From positions 18,740,922 through 18,804,921 of the forward strand of contig CM030711.1 of NCBI GenBank assembly GCA_017979445.1: a stretch of 64,000 nt of DNA. The letters are read 5' to 3'. A model generated the notes under the pieces. That model saw only the letters and a list, made by a program, of their open reading frames with translations, made no database searches and was not told the DNA's origin. This document shows positions 23,301-35,268 of this stretch, piece after piece. Every line of letters starts with the position of its first letter. Positions within the stretch are counted from its first letter, which is position 1. Origin of the DNA: Akebia trifoliata (Eukaryota > Streptophyta > Magnoliopsida > Ranunculales > Lardizabalaceae). The translations under genes and the position numbers were made by a program.

Positions 23301-26300
23301 ATGAAAGTTACTTCTCCAAATTACAAACCCTATCCCACCTTACAAGAAAATCTTCAAAAAAGAACCCGTCTAAACACCTTGAGAGCCTTACCCCAGTAGA
23401 ACAACGGAGCTAACAATGAAAAGATAATACCCCTAGCATCTATCTCTTTCCCAATGAAAATCCAGCTATTTAGCTCCTTCCAAATAGCCCAGCAGATGGC
23501 AAACAGAGTCAAGCTCCAAAGAATCCTCTTGGCCTTCATGAAGGAGCTACTTAAATGATGCCAAGCTTCAACAAAGAATGAACCGAAAGAGGATAGCACC
23601 CGAAAATTCAAAACAAGGAAGAGAAGTGGTACCACTTCTGTTAGGTGAAACTGCAGTGAATAAAGATATGATTTGAGATTTCCCCATTTGACTTACAGAA
23701 CCCGCAATAGTTTGGCATCACCCAACCTCTCCAAATGAGTTGATCCGCTGTAGGTAGGCGCTCCAAGACTACAAACCATATGAAAATAGAAATCTTTGCA
23801 GGCACGTTTGGTCCCCAAATAGCCGTTGCTGGGAAGAGCTCCTTTGTAGAGTGAGAATAAAGGATGTACAAAGAACGTACCAAAAAAGACCCATCCTTCG
23901 CAGCCACCTAGATCCTTTCATCCTCGAAATTAGAGGGAGAATTAAAATCCTCTAAGCATCTCAATAATCCCCAATTCCTCTATCTCTCAATCATTAAAAC
24001 CTCTTCTAAAATCGAAATCCCAAGCCACCAAAACATCTTCCCCCGATTTGAAACAAAAGATTGGTTTCATTTTCTTTCAAGAAAGTGCATAAAGGAGGGG
24101 GGATCTCTCCATAAGAGAACTGTCACCACAACATGAGTCTTCCCCCCTCTTTCAACCTTGAACCTTACATAATTCCTAAAGAACGATATAACCTTTGAGA
24201 ATTCCTCTCCACACCCCACACCTAAAGGGACCTTTTGCTTCTTTACTTTCCCACCCAAAAACATTCTCTCCATACTGGCTATTTATAACTTTTCTTCAAA
24301 GTTCATTCTTCTCTTCCTCAAACTTCAACAACCATTTGCCCAAAAGAGTGGAATTCATCCTACCCAAACTCCTCAAACAAAGGCCTCCTTTCTTTTTTGG
24401 CATACACATCTTTTTCCAACTAACCCAATGTAGCTATGTCAACCCATCTCTATTGTTCCAAAAAAAATCTCTAAAAATTTTATCGAGCTTCTTTTCCACG
24501 AAATGAGGTAAGGAAAACAAAGAGAGGAAATAATTTGAAATACTCGCCAAAACACTTTTAATGAGAGTCAGCTTGCCACCATGGATAAGAACCTCGATTT
24601 CCAAGTACTTAACTTCTTTCCAACTTGTTCAATATGACAAGATCCCATAAGCTTTTACCGTCATAAGGGACCCCAACGACAAACCTAAGTACGTAGTGGG
24701 GAGTGAGCAAACCTGAAAACCGAACGAAGCCGTTGAAAACTCTAACAAAGGTATAACGTCTATAGCAAAAAAAATTTACTTTTGCAGAAGTTAACTGGGA
24801 TGCCAAAAATAACTCAAAACAACACAAAATACCGCTCAGAAACCTCAGTTGAGAAATAGATTCATCCAAAAATTCTAACATGTCGTCCGCGAACTGTAAA
24901 TGAGAGATCATGTGACCATTCACCCCAGTCGCAAACTTGGAAAGCTCCCCGATTTTCACCCATTTTGAGAGCATACGTCCCAAAGTTCGGCTACCACAAT
25001 GAAAAGGAACGGAGATAGCGGATCACCCTGTCTCAAACCCCTTATGCCTTTGAAAAATCCTTCTAGGGAGTCATTGAGAAACACCAAGAAAGAAGGGGAA
25101 GAAACACATTTCATCACCCAAAAGATTTATTCATTGTCGAATCCCATTCGGCCCAGAAGATACTTCAAGAAACTCCAATTAACATGATTGTAAGCCTTTT
25201 GAAGGTCTATCTTGCACACCAGCCTTGGCAGATTCAACTTCTTTCTAGAATCTATACATTTATTCGCAATGAGAATGCCATCCAGGATTTGCCTACCTTT
25301 GACGAAAGCGCCTTGCACCAATCCGATGATACCTTCCATAACTAATTCATTCTTGAAGCCAACAACTTTGTTCAAATCTTATATATCGAGCAAACCAATC
25401 TAATGGGTCTAAGATCAGAAATGTCCTCTACACCCACAACCTTAGAGATTAAAACCACAAATGTAGTATTAGAACCAAAGCCCAACAAGCCTTCTTGAAA
25501 GAAGTCAACAAAAACAGCTGCAAGATCATCTTTTACAGTTTCCCAAGAAGTTTTGAAGAAAGCCAAAGTGAAACCATTCAGACTCTAGGCCTTATCACCC
25601 GCCAAGCTTGTTAGCCTTCAAAATCTCATCCTCCTCAAAAGGTCTCTCTAACCAAACTCTTTCCTCTCATGCAATAGCATTGAACGCAAGATGGTTCAAC
25701 TTCGGTCTAATTTGATACCCCTCAGCATAAAACTTCTTGTAGAAATCAACTACCACTATCTCAATTTCTTCTTCCTTCGATTTCCACTCCCCATCAATCT
25801 TAAAATTATGAATCCCATTTACGCGATTTCAACAAGACGCCATTCTATGGAAGAACTTTGTATTATTTCCACCTTCCTTTCAACCCAGTTACTCATGATT
25901 TGTCTACAATTAATCTCCTCCAAAGCCACCACCTTTTAAAATTCTGATATGAGATTCAGCCTCCATGCCCTCTTGTCTTCCCCTATACCCCATTTTTCCT
26001 CTTCCTTATCAATACTTTCAATCTCGTCGAGTAACTCCTACTTCTTAGTTTCTATCCTTCCACAAAGCTCTGTATTTCATACCTTCATTTTTTCCTTGAT
26101 TAATTTCAATTTCTATCTATATCCCCTTTCTTTGTTGTCATGAGCTAGGGAGGGGGAAAGTGGGGTAAAAGCCAACCTGAGAATTTTATCTTTCTTTTAT
26201 TTCTTTTATTTTGCATTTTTAATTAGTGTTTTTACCTGTGGGGAGATAAGATGAGATGGAATCTGCATATATCATTTGGAGCACAATTAGTGAAAACCAA

Positions 26301-29300
26301 ATCACATGTTCAAACTACTGGTGTAGAGGACATAACATTCTTATCATGCTATCAATAACTTCTTTATTTTGAAATTAAAGAGTATGATGAGACTTACCTT
26401 TACAATTCTTGCACCAGCATTATATGCAGTCAATACCTGACAAACCATGAAAAGAATGAAAAAAGTCCACTTTGGAACAAAAGTAAGCCAAAAGAATCAA
26501 ATCCCAAAGAGAAAAGACTTGAAAGAATAAAAAATAGAGCTTCTAGAAGTAACTATGAAGACAATACGGAGGTTAAATAGATAAAACACAATAAAACTAG
26601 AGAAATACGACAAAGAAGGTGAGATAGATGCGCTAACTTCTGTTGGTGTCATTACTCCAGGGATATAGAGAACTTCAACACTTCGTACATCATCAAGAAT
26701 ATCCTGATGAAACAAAGGTTATTTAGAGAAAACTATAAAGGGTAAACTCCAACAGTCTAAATCAGTTTCATAATTAATAAATGCTTTGCTTAGGGGGCCT
26801 ATTTAAAGTGAGATGAGCATTTACTAGTATTCAGCTTAGCTAAAACTGGGATCAAGGATAAAATAAGAGAGATTCTATTGCCACACCAACTTTTTAATGC
26901 AAGACGGTGAGGGAAGAAGATGAATTTATTTTTATTTTTAATTTATTATTATTATTTTAGAGGATTGGGGGGGGGGGGGGGGAGGGGCTTAGGGAATTTG
27001 GTTTAAGATTTTGGGTAAGGATGAAGGGTGAAGAAAAAATGGACTTAAAATAAAAGGGTTTTGGTTAAAGATTTGGGATTTGGAATTGGGTTAAGGATTT
27101 GGGCGACAATAGGAAAAGGGTTTCCCAAATCCAAATTAGTTATTGAGATGTAAAATGCAAGTTTTTGTAAACTACAATTTTTTGGTTGGGGTTGGATAAG
27201 GGTTAAAAGAAAAGGGAAAAGGTTAAGGGTTGAGTTTTATAGGTTTCAAGAATCAAGATTCTAGAATTTAAGATTTCTTGAAAAATCAAGAAAACAAAGT
27301 TTAAGGATTAAAGAACTCTTGATGGATTCTTGACGATTACTTGTTCTTTTACAAATAAACAAAAGAAATTCTAGAAAAGATGGATTGAAGAAGATGATAG
27401 AAGATAAGAAAAAGATTAAGGAAGAAAAAAACTATATATAACCTTAGAATCACGCCAATGATTTCCATGGTATCAACCATGTTGAATGCACCAACATCCA
27501 AACATTAATTGTAATTTTTTTTTATTCCATTCATTCTCTATATGATATTAATTACAATAGTCATACATATAGGTTAGACTCAAAGCCCTAATTCTAAAAT
27601 AATATAAAAAATGACATTTTTGACCTTGAGATGCAAATTCGCCTGACTGTGAAGGCGATCATGACAAGAATAGCTCCTCCAAAGTGAGCACTACACGGCC
27701 GAGAGACTGACCCACTATGAATCAACTAATTCTCCTCTCAATGCAGGGGGACCTTGTCCTTAAAGAGTTGTATGCTTGCTTTTCTCTTGTTGTTTTGTAT
27801 TCAGGACAAGAGGGGCCTTGCTACTGGTGCACTGTGACTTTCCAACCTACTTTTTTCTAGTGTAGTGTAGTCAGGCCTCCGTTTGTAGTTTGACCCGCTA
27901 TGGGATTCACATTATACACTACAAAAGCACCTGAAGTACTAAATGGAATAGGTATTAATTTGGTAATGGTTAGAGTAGCAAACTCGGATTCGACGAGGAT
28001 AGAAAGATGTTATTTGCTGTTATTCCATCTATTTGTGCATCAAGTTCGAAGATCTTTTGATTAGGAAAGTGGCACATACCAAGCGGTAGCGACTGATTAT
28101 TAAAAGCACAGGACTTTGCCAAGTGATAACCCTGCTACTATTTTGACTATAACTTTCTGAAAACTCATCAGAATTGTAAAATCGTGGGCTCCTTGGATGG
28201 GAAATGAATAATCCTTCAAACGACACAATAATCAACTTAATACGATAAGTTTTGACCCCTTGATAGAAAAGATATTGGTTCTCAACCAATCTTCATTTTC
28301 ATGCTTGAGAGTAAGAAGGGTTTTCTTCATCATAAGTGCTAGTCCCTCTTTCTCATCAATTTATCCACCAATCATAAATGGGTAACTATTCATTTGGTTC
28401 TGATTCCAACATTTCCTCCAATAAAAGTGCCTTATCACAAGGACCATTTGCCTACCTACTGTCTAAAGACTTGTGCATGGGCTCATCACATTTGTAGCAC
28501 TTGAAGTTGCCACCTTGGAACTGATTTTCAACCCTATATCGATTTGTATGGGACTAATTAGGTGCATTAGGAATAGACTTTACTTGTTGTCCAACCTTGA
28601 TAGCATCACTCTTAATCATATTTGACAAGTTGCCAACCTTGGTATCAACTCGAAATAGTTGTCCGGCACAGAGTTACCTTGGGGCTGTTGTCCATACCTT
28701 GGTATACACCTACTTTGTTGTTTTTCCACCAACAAAGCTCGATTATAGGCTCTAAAATAGTACACAAATTGTAATGACCTTAAAATATTAATATGTATCT
28801 CGAGGAAAGAATTTTAAGTTTTTACGTTGATTCAAAAGTATGGATCCTTAATTTTCAATATTTGAGGAAAATTAACTTCACCAATAGATTCAGAAGGGTC
28901 GAGAAACATACTTTAGCCTATAAGCACGACTTAATCATAAGTCAATCGAAAAAGTTAATAAATCATCTAGTTTCGCATCAAGTAATTACCAAATTGGTAA
29001 ACGACACTTTAGAGATATAATTTGAGGAATCCGATCATACCATTAGATTCGTGTCGAAAAATCACCCGAAATAGAAAATAAGAATATCCAAATTGGCATT
29101 CAAGAAAAACAATTCCCAAAATGACGCATACGTCCCAACTTATGTTATAAATATCAGTCCCTAATTAGAAAAATCTGACTTTTCTTATTCTCCCCTCCAA
29201 ACAAAACTAAACCCTTTTTCTTTGATATTTGCAACTCAGATTTACAATAAACGAGAACGATCCAAGCTTTGCCGAAGGAAAATTGTTCCTCTCGTCGAGG

Positions 29301-32300
29301 GTTATGCGTGGACGCTAGAAACGTCGATTTTCATCGGAGGAAAATTTTTGAGACTGGTTGGAGGTGATCCTTAGACTCCGTTGAACTGTAAAGAATAGCC
29401 CGAGGTAGGATGTCTTCCCTTCTACCTTCTAGTCATGCGATAATTTCATAGAAAATCCAAGCGATATTTGATATATCGATTGTTTCATTACATTTATACA
29501 TATTTGAACATATTGGATCACGTTTGTATGGTTATTTTTTATTTCTTTTAGTTCATTTGATGTATTGTATGCATTTTATGAGTAATATAAGGTTTGAATC
29601 GATTTTGGTCGAGTTTCGACGAAAAATCAGCAATTCGGAAAAAATCCAAATGTTGAGTTTGGTTCCAAATTTTTTTGCGTTGCTTCCATATAGTATGTAT
29701 ACCCATTTCCTACCTTTATTTCATTAAAAACATATAAGTATTGCTTTAAGTTTTTTAATAAAATTAAGGTTTTACCCCCCATTTCGAAACGTTGGGAATG
29801 GTTGTACAAAAATCCGTTTTCAATTTCGACAACTTTGAAAAATCATTTTTTCAACACTAAGTCAAATTTTCACAGATTTTCAACTTTTACGTCTTATGAT
29901 TTTATTTTGTTTCTGAGTCTTTCGACTCAATAAAAACCATCGAATGGAATTGATTGATGCCTTATGAGTTTCAAATTACTTTAAAGGTGAAATTACTTTG
30001 ATAGATATGTAGGAAATTAGATGATAAATTGATGGATGGATAGAGAGAACGTATGTTCTCGACTAATTGATGAGACAGTGTCTCTAGTTCTACGTAGAGG
30101 CTATGTCACGTTGTAGACACCCCATTTTTGCATCCGCTTGATTAATCAAGTCGTCAACCCGATCGCAAAGGTTCCAAATGATGAATGTCTATTCCAATGC
30201 TTTATTTTGTTACCAGATATGTTTCAGAAATCCGGATGAGGTATCTCGAACTGACAAAACTTTAAAAACCACGCTACGCTAGGAAAATACTACCCTAGAA
30301 ACATAGAAATCATCATCCTGCAAACCAAAAAGAAGCTTCACGATAAAAATCACTAAAAATGACAAAATTACCAAAATATCCCTAACATCAAAACAACCTT
30401 AGAGCCTACATTACGCTTAGGAAAACCCGTTCAAACACATAAAACGACAAATCGAAACCAAATAAATCATTTCGCCAATTTTCACAAAATGACAAAATTA
30501 CGAAAATACCCCTCATAAAATTCACGATCATTTCACACAAAAAATTTCATAAATGACAAAAACCAACATTCCCATTGAATTCCTTACGAAAAACTGATTC
30601 CAAAACATCCTGGAACATTGAAAAACGACTTAAAACGTAAAAAAATCCTCTCCGAGGGCAAAATGGTAATTTCACAATTTTAATAATTAAAAATTTAGAA
30701 ATTAATAAATAAATCATTAAATAATGTAAAGTGAAACATTAATAAAATTAATTATAAAATTTAAACCAAAAAATTGATCAATCAGGCTTTCAAGAAAAAT
30801 TGTTGATGGTTCGCAAGATATTTCTTTAAGGACCCCTCCATTTGGGGGTCAAAAAAATTAAAGATATAATAGAGAGGGGTTCTCCAAAAATTTAAAGTCA
30901 ATCAAGCAAGACTAAAGTCAAGATATTAAAGTCAATCAAATAAGACTAAAGTCAAAATTAAAGTCAATTAAGTAAGACTAAAGTCAAGTATTAAAGTCAA
31001 TCTCATAAGACTAAAGTCAAAACCCTAATCTAAACTAATCAAGTCAATTTCATAAGACTAAAGTCAAAACCCTAAATCAAAGCCCTAAAGACTAAGTCCA
31101 TCTCATGAGACCAAAATCTAAACCCTAATTGAAACCCTAAAAAGAAACCCTAATCAAACCCTAATGCTTCTAAAAACTTTATAAATAGGAGCCTCCACAC
31201 CCTATTTTCGTATCAAAGAAAAAACCCTAGGAAAAGTAGGTGAAGAAGCCTCCACAACCTCTCCAAAACCCTAATTTTGGAGCCTCAACTCTTTACCTAA
31301 CATCCCTGCTCTGATTTGAGCCTAAAAAATACCCAAAAACCTCTCAAAAACATCCCAAAAATCCACAACAAATTCGAAGCACCCAGATCCAAGAAGGAGA
31401 TACCTTACCTCGGAGATCAGAAATCAGATCTGGAGAACGAAGTAAGGAATACGGTACAAAGAGCCGTTTTCACCAGATCTGAGGGAATAACACTTTTGCA
31501 GATCGAAGGTAAGCTTTTTTTTATTATTTTTTAATTTAGGTTTGTCATTAGTAATGTAAATTTATTTGGGATAAGTAGAGACCGGCAATGGCCGGGCGGG
31601 GTTGGTGTCTAACACCTTCCAACCCCGTAACATGATCCCCGGATTCAGATTTTCTGTAGTAGATTAGTTTTTATCCATTTTAGAGTCAGTTTGGTTCCTA
31701 GACCACAATAACTAGGTGGCGACTCCCAAACCTCAAGGGTCAAAAGCGGATCCGCGCATCCCGCGGATCGAGGGCGCTTTCACACGTAAAACGTGATAGA
31801 TAGATAGATGGATGGATGGGATGGTTGATGGATGGAAATGACAAATGATTGTCACTGGAGGGCACTACCAGACCTTGTTTGTATTTTCAATTAAAAGAAA
31901 TGATATATTATATACAAAATAAACTATTTTGTTTACCAGAAAAGGTTCATACAAAATCCATAAAGAGTGATGCGTTGTTGTGTATCCGGAAGTGGCAAGT
32001 CGATCTAGGATAGCACTAGATGTCATATGCTCTTCGATTGTATGCGATACCTTAGAGCATATTATAGCTTATGAGATCCGGAAATTTCTCCTATTTATTT
32101 CCTAGGGAACATTGAATGTAAAGACGATTTCTATATAGTGTAGAGGTAGGCGGGGTTCACATGCATTCCCTCTTGATAAGCTTCGACGCGAGGAGTTTCC
32201 TGGACTAGTTAGTGATCACTGCTAGTCTGTAGTCATCAAACGATCAACCTCACCGTTAGTTGAACTCAGTATTAGCTTCTTGGTCAATGGCCAGTCTGAG

Positions 32301-35268
32301 CCAGATAAATGGTCATCCAACTGTGGTATGATAGACCAGTCACAAAATCAAATTATAATGTTGGGATTCCACGTCGGATTAGAAGTCTGGAATAACGAAT
32401 TGCCATAGCCGAGGCGGTTATATCGACGTGTTCCTCTGCTCTCTTATCGACTACACCACCGTGTTCTTATTATGTATCTTTTCTTTAATTTTTGTAAAGT
32501 TGATAGATGTTTTCATTTGAAAGATGCACAAGTTACTTTAAATGATAGAAATGATAGATTGAAAACAATTATAAAAGTTGTTTACTGAGTATGATTAGAC
32601 ATTTATCGTATGTTACATTATGAAAAACTTGTATTATTTAATTGTTCTGGTGATTACTCGTGCATGTATGACTCGTTAGAACAACGTTTATCCTGCTGAG
32701 TAACATTCCCTTGTTACTCACCTTATCCTTCCCCTTACAGATTATTCAACTACTGAAGAGTCGTTCTTTGAGGAGTCTTTTGAGAAGGTCCTTGAGGAGA
32801 ATCAGATCGTGGTTTTTAAACTCGTCCGAGACCGAGACATATCGCCCGAGTTAACTCGGTATCAGGGCTGAACGAGACCAACTCACAAAGTCATTTCTTG
32901 ACCGAGTTTTATGACTCGCGTGCAATTTTTTTATTTGTCTCACGAGACGTCTCAATCGTATCGGAAAACTCGTTTGAGACGACTCGGTATCCGAGCTGAA
33001 CAAGACGAGACAAGATACCGAGTTTAAAAACCATGAATCAGATTGATGTCTTGCCACTGCCATGTCTTTGAGGATTAGTAGAGGGTCCTCGCGGTTTTTG
33101 CTTGTAGATAAAGAACAAGTTAGTTTAGAAATTTTTGTAATCTAATGTATTATGAGATTAAGGATTTTGATGATATCAGTGTTTAACGATTGTTCCGCTT
33201 ACTCTAGACTCTTGTATTGATGTTAGTCAAATGTTTTTCCACTACGTATATTTTCTTTTCCATAAGTATTATTACTTGTGAATGTTCTAACAGGTTGTGT
33301 GATTGATTACCTCACACCTCGAGATTCTGACTGATGAATCATAGGGATTCATGTTGGGATTTCGGGGCGTGACACAAATTTTGTAGACTAAAGATATCTT
33401 GAATAGAAGGCTTCAAGCCACTAAGATACCTTACAACCATTTGTTTTTCGATTTCGTTCAAATCAACTCTTGCTTTGAATTGATAGTACTCCTCAGTGTA
33501 TTCAGCCACACACCCATGTTGTCGACAACTATGCAAGGCTTTATACATGGTTTGCATGTAAATTGAAAGGAAAAAATTACTCCTTGAGCTTCTTCATCTT
33601 GAGCAAATCCTTGATCTTCCCTTTACCTCTTCAAACTTGACTCACTTACAATTATTCCCACCATGCGGAAGCCTTTCCCTTGAGCTTGATAGCAACTAAT
33701 TTCACCTTCCACTCCTTGGAAACCTCTTAATACTCGAAAACTCATTAAGGAGTATTAAGCCAATCAACAAATTCTTCCAGATTGAGGCTACCTTAAAATT
33801 TTGATAGATCTACCTTGATATTATTCTCCAATCAAAAATTACTATTCCGATTCATCTCAAAAGGATTTTCGAAATTGGAAGTGCTCAAGATAGAAGTATC
33901 ATCATCTCCGGGCATAGAATGAGGAGTTTGATGCCTTCGAGGTTGCTCGATTGGAGGTTGAAGGTGTTCAATCTTATCTTGTGGATTAGGACATTGTGCT
34001 GCCCCATTTCCTTCCGGACCACGATGATTTGGTCCTCGTGGTTGTCGATTGATTTCGAATACCTAATGACACAACTTCAATAGTTGAACACCAAAATTTT
34101 CAGATCTAAAATTGAAAACAGATCTTAAAAATATGCAATTTCTTTCACAGATCTAAAACCAGATTAACTTTTCTCCAAATTAGATCACATTCCCTTTGCT
34201 TCGATACCAAATGATGCAATCAGATCTGGAAATTGAGACTAATTTGTGTGAAATATTCAAGAGAAGTTGAGAAGTTAAGTTGAAAGAGAAAAATCTCCCT
34301 AGAATCTATTTTGTTCGACTAAAATTTATTTACAACTATATTTGATGGCCTATTTATAGGCAAAACTAAAATATAACATCCCAAGTGAAATGACAACATT
34401 AGCCTTACATGAACACTTAAAGTGACAAAATAAAACTAAAGAAAAACTAACAACTAATTAACTCCAACAACTAACTATTTTAGGTTGTTATAAACCGAAA
34501 TAACAAACAATTAACTAACTCACTCCAACCTCTAACTAACTTGGACTGCATTATAACACCACCCCAGTTCATATGTAATCTCCAAAGAATTAGCACACAT
34601 CTTGGGGTGGCACTAGCAAGAATTGGTGTGGCAATAGAAGCTCTCTAAAATAATCAAAAGGGCAATAGTCAAAGAAATTTCATGACTCATCCCTCCAGAA
34701 AGTTGAAAACAAATACAATTATTGTACTTAACTCTCACCTTTATTGCAGCAGGACTCATGAGGAACTTGGCCCCAGCTTTAATGGCATTTCTGGCATCCA
34801 TAGCACTTAAAACTGTCCCAACCTGCAACATATTTTGTTCACTTCAAATCAAAACATATAAACCAGTTCTAATAAATGAGCCACATTGCAAAAACATAAA
34901 CGACTAGCTTAAGAAAGCAAATCTGAGATGTGTCTTGCAAATAGTAACCCCTAGTATAGATGTCGGGTATTGCTGCACTAATCCTTGTAACACCTGTAAA
35001 GAAGAGAAGAGAAAGCATATAAGTTCTCGCACTGATGGTCTATTGCAATCAACTGCTAATGAAATTGCATGTGTCTAACTACCTCAAACACATTTGGCGT
35101 GGTCATTGTAATCTCAAGCTACACATTAAGAAAAATAACCAGCATATTAGAGTAACTATCAATGATCTTTAAATGAATAAATAAAGAAAAAAGTAATACA
35201 TACGGAGACTCACAACTGATATGCCAGCACTTATTGCAGCCTGTGCAGCTTCCATTGCCAGCTCCCCA
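20317..35268 (-). CDS. KDPG/KHG aldolase family protein (first exon not found)
   Basis: Class I aldolase of the Eda family, which cleaves 2-keto-3-deoxy-6-phosphogluconate to pyruvate and glyceraldehyde 3-phosphate; plant homologues are thought to act in plastids. Eight exons, all with GT-AG introns: 35214-35268, 35083-35118, 34949-34993, 34739-34822, 26638-26703, 26398-26436, 21824-21923, 20317-20471 (stop TGA at 20317-20319). They total 580 bp, which fits 192 in-frame residues without a stop. Seen in order: '[15 protein letters not shown]', 'LEITMTTP' (the conserved active-site Glu), '[20 protein letters not shown]', '[10 protein letters not shown]', 'GARIVK' + 'VYPVS' (Schiff-base Lys, last codon of the 39-bp exon), 'VASQGITI', '[12 protein letters not shown]'. 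The first listed exon starts with one base of a split codon, so a 5' exon (N-terminus and any transit peptide) lies further right and was not located. The largest intron is 8,035 bp. Confidence 0.9.
20670..21053 (+). mobile_element. RTE-type LINE 3' tail fragment
   Basis: Plus-strand remnants of the C-terminal RTE region are visible: '[13 protein letters not shown]', '[12 protein letters not shown]', then '[10 protein letters not shown]'. It ends in a short (GAT)n tract at 21036-21052, the usual kind of RTE tail. It is broken by stops. It lies in the last intron of the aldolase gene, in antisense orientation. Confidence 0.6.
21170..21530 (+). mobile_element. second RTE-type LINE 3' tail fragment
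   Basis: This is another degenerate copy of the same C-terminal region. An 'EMVxVCTMK'-like segment precedes 'GPKRLEDQK' and '[14 protein letters not shown]', followed by a short GATGACGATGG tail. It is older or more damaged than the copy 100 bp upstream. Confidence 0.5.
21924..23195. other. intron sequence without recognised features
   Basis: Part of the 4,474-bp aldolase intron between exons 21824-21923 and 26398-26436. It contains small AT-rich ORFs only. Confidence 0.5.
23196..26150 (-). mobile_element. 5'-truncated L1-type LINE in the aldolase intron
   Basis: On minus, in broken frames and in order: a linker with '[14 protein letters not shown]' (about 26030) and 'VALEEI' (about 25930); the reverse transcriptase with '[19 protein letters not shown]' (about 25300), '[13 protein letters not shown]' and the 'FADD' catalytic motif (about 24890); and the C-terminal zf-RVT domain with '[14 protein letters not shown]', '[11 protein letters not shown]' and 'CGFCKSNGE' (about 23700-23830). 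The endonuclease half is missing. The 3' end meets a T-rich tract (23200-23210 on plus, poly-A on minus). It has the same orientation as the gene. Confidence 0.85.
26897..27560 (-). repeat. partial family C LTR (third copy)
   Basis: It starts TAATGCAAGACGGTGAGGGA, aligns with the LTRs at 36487-37386 and 38101-38955 through the GGTTAAGGATTTGG and CAAGAATCAAGATTC blocks, and reaches the ACCAACATCCAAAC block near 27490. Similarity fades after about 27550. It contains a run of 16 G (26967-26982). Confidence 0.6.
27561..28299. other. unassigned sequence inside the nested intron block
   Basis: No gene or clear repeat is visible. The 86-codon minus ORF at 28029-28289 has no recognised domain. It is probably old transposon sequence, given its flanks. 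Confidence 0.4.
30112..31782 (+). repeat. solo LTR, Tat-like family A
   Basis: A 1,671-bp LTR beginning TGTAGACACCCCATTTTTGC and ending GAGGGCGCTTTCA, with a perfect 5-bp duplication CACGT at 30107-30111 and 31783-31787. A TATA box (CTTTATAAATAGG) lies near 31178. The AGTCAATC minisatellite spans about 30895-31110. No internal region remains, so it arose by LTR-LTR recombination. It sits inside the 28770-33374 element. Confidence 0.95.
32808..33034. mobile_element. 227-bp MITE with 9-bp target duplication
   Basis: Ends are inverted (GGTTTTTAAACTCG at the left, CGAGTTTAAAAACC at the right), with a perfect 9-bp duplication GAATCAGAT at 32799-32807 and 33035-33043. The 9-bp size suggests a Mutator-like parent. 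It is nested inside the 28770-33374 insertion. Confidence 0.8.
34198..34209 (-). other. primer-binding site of the intronic gypsy element
   Basis: On minus TGGTATCGAAGC lies two bases after the LTR end TTGCATCA and resembles the initiator-tRNA-Met primer site. Confidence 0.55.
34212..34558 (-). repeat. 5' LTR of the intronic gypsy element
   Basis: A 347-bp segment that on minus starts TGTTATAATGCAGTCC and ends TTGCATCA, followed by the primer site and gag remnant. A TATA-like CCTATAAATAGG lies near 34350. No second copy was found on the left, so the element is truncated. Confidence 0.6.

Larger units (their letters stand above)
28770..33374 (+). mobile_element. LTR-like insertion (probable large solo LTR) in gypsy gag
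   Basis: It begins TGTAATGACC and ends GGGGCGTGACA, so it has TG...CA ends that are imperfect inverted copies. It is flanked by a perfect 5-bp duplication CAAAT (28765-28769 and 33375-33379). A TATA box (GTTATAAATA) lies near 29150. No coding domain is visible, so a solo LTR is the simplest reading; the net length is about 2.9 kb once the nested solo LTR is removed. It interrupts the gypsy gag. Confidence 0.7.
28300..34110 (-). pseudogene. Ty3/gypsy gag remnant, split by the 28770-33374 insertion
   Basis: On minus the gag runs from about 34030 ('KVDLSKF', '[10 protein letters not shown]', then '[11 protein letters not shown]' and '[14 protein letters not shown]') to 33380. It is interrupted by a 4.6-kb insertion and resumes at 28769 ('[11 protein letters not shown]') down to a zinc-knuckle remnant near 28480-28530 (C-x2-C-x4-H with the last Cys not preserved). 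Several stops and at least one frameshift at the junction are present. The primer site and LTR follow to the right. No pol domains were found to the left. Confidence 0.7.
26867..34645. mobile_element. inverted-repeat MITE expanded by nested insertions, in aldolase intron
   Basis: The left end starts GAGAGATTCTATTGCCACAC. The right end is the inverse of GAGAGCTTCTATTGCCACAC. A perfect 8-bp duplication TAAAATAA flanks it (26859-26866 and 34646-34653). The interior is almost entirely later insertions: a family C LTR, gypsy remnants and an LTR-like element carrying a solo LTR and a MITE. The 8-bp duplication could suit hAT or a Mutator-like element. Confidence 0.65.

Noticed and set aside
26867..34558. 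One intact gypsy element bounded by the LTR at 26897 and the LTR at 34212-34558
   Set aside because: The two LTR sequences belong to different families and their flanks do not match.
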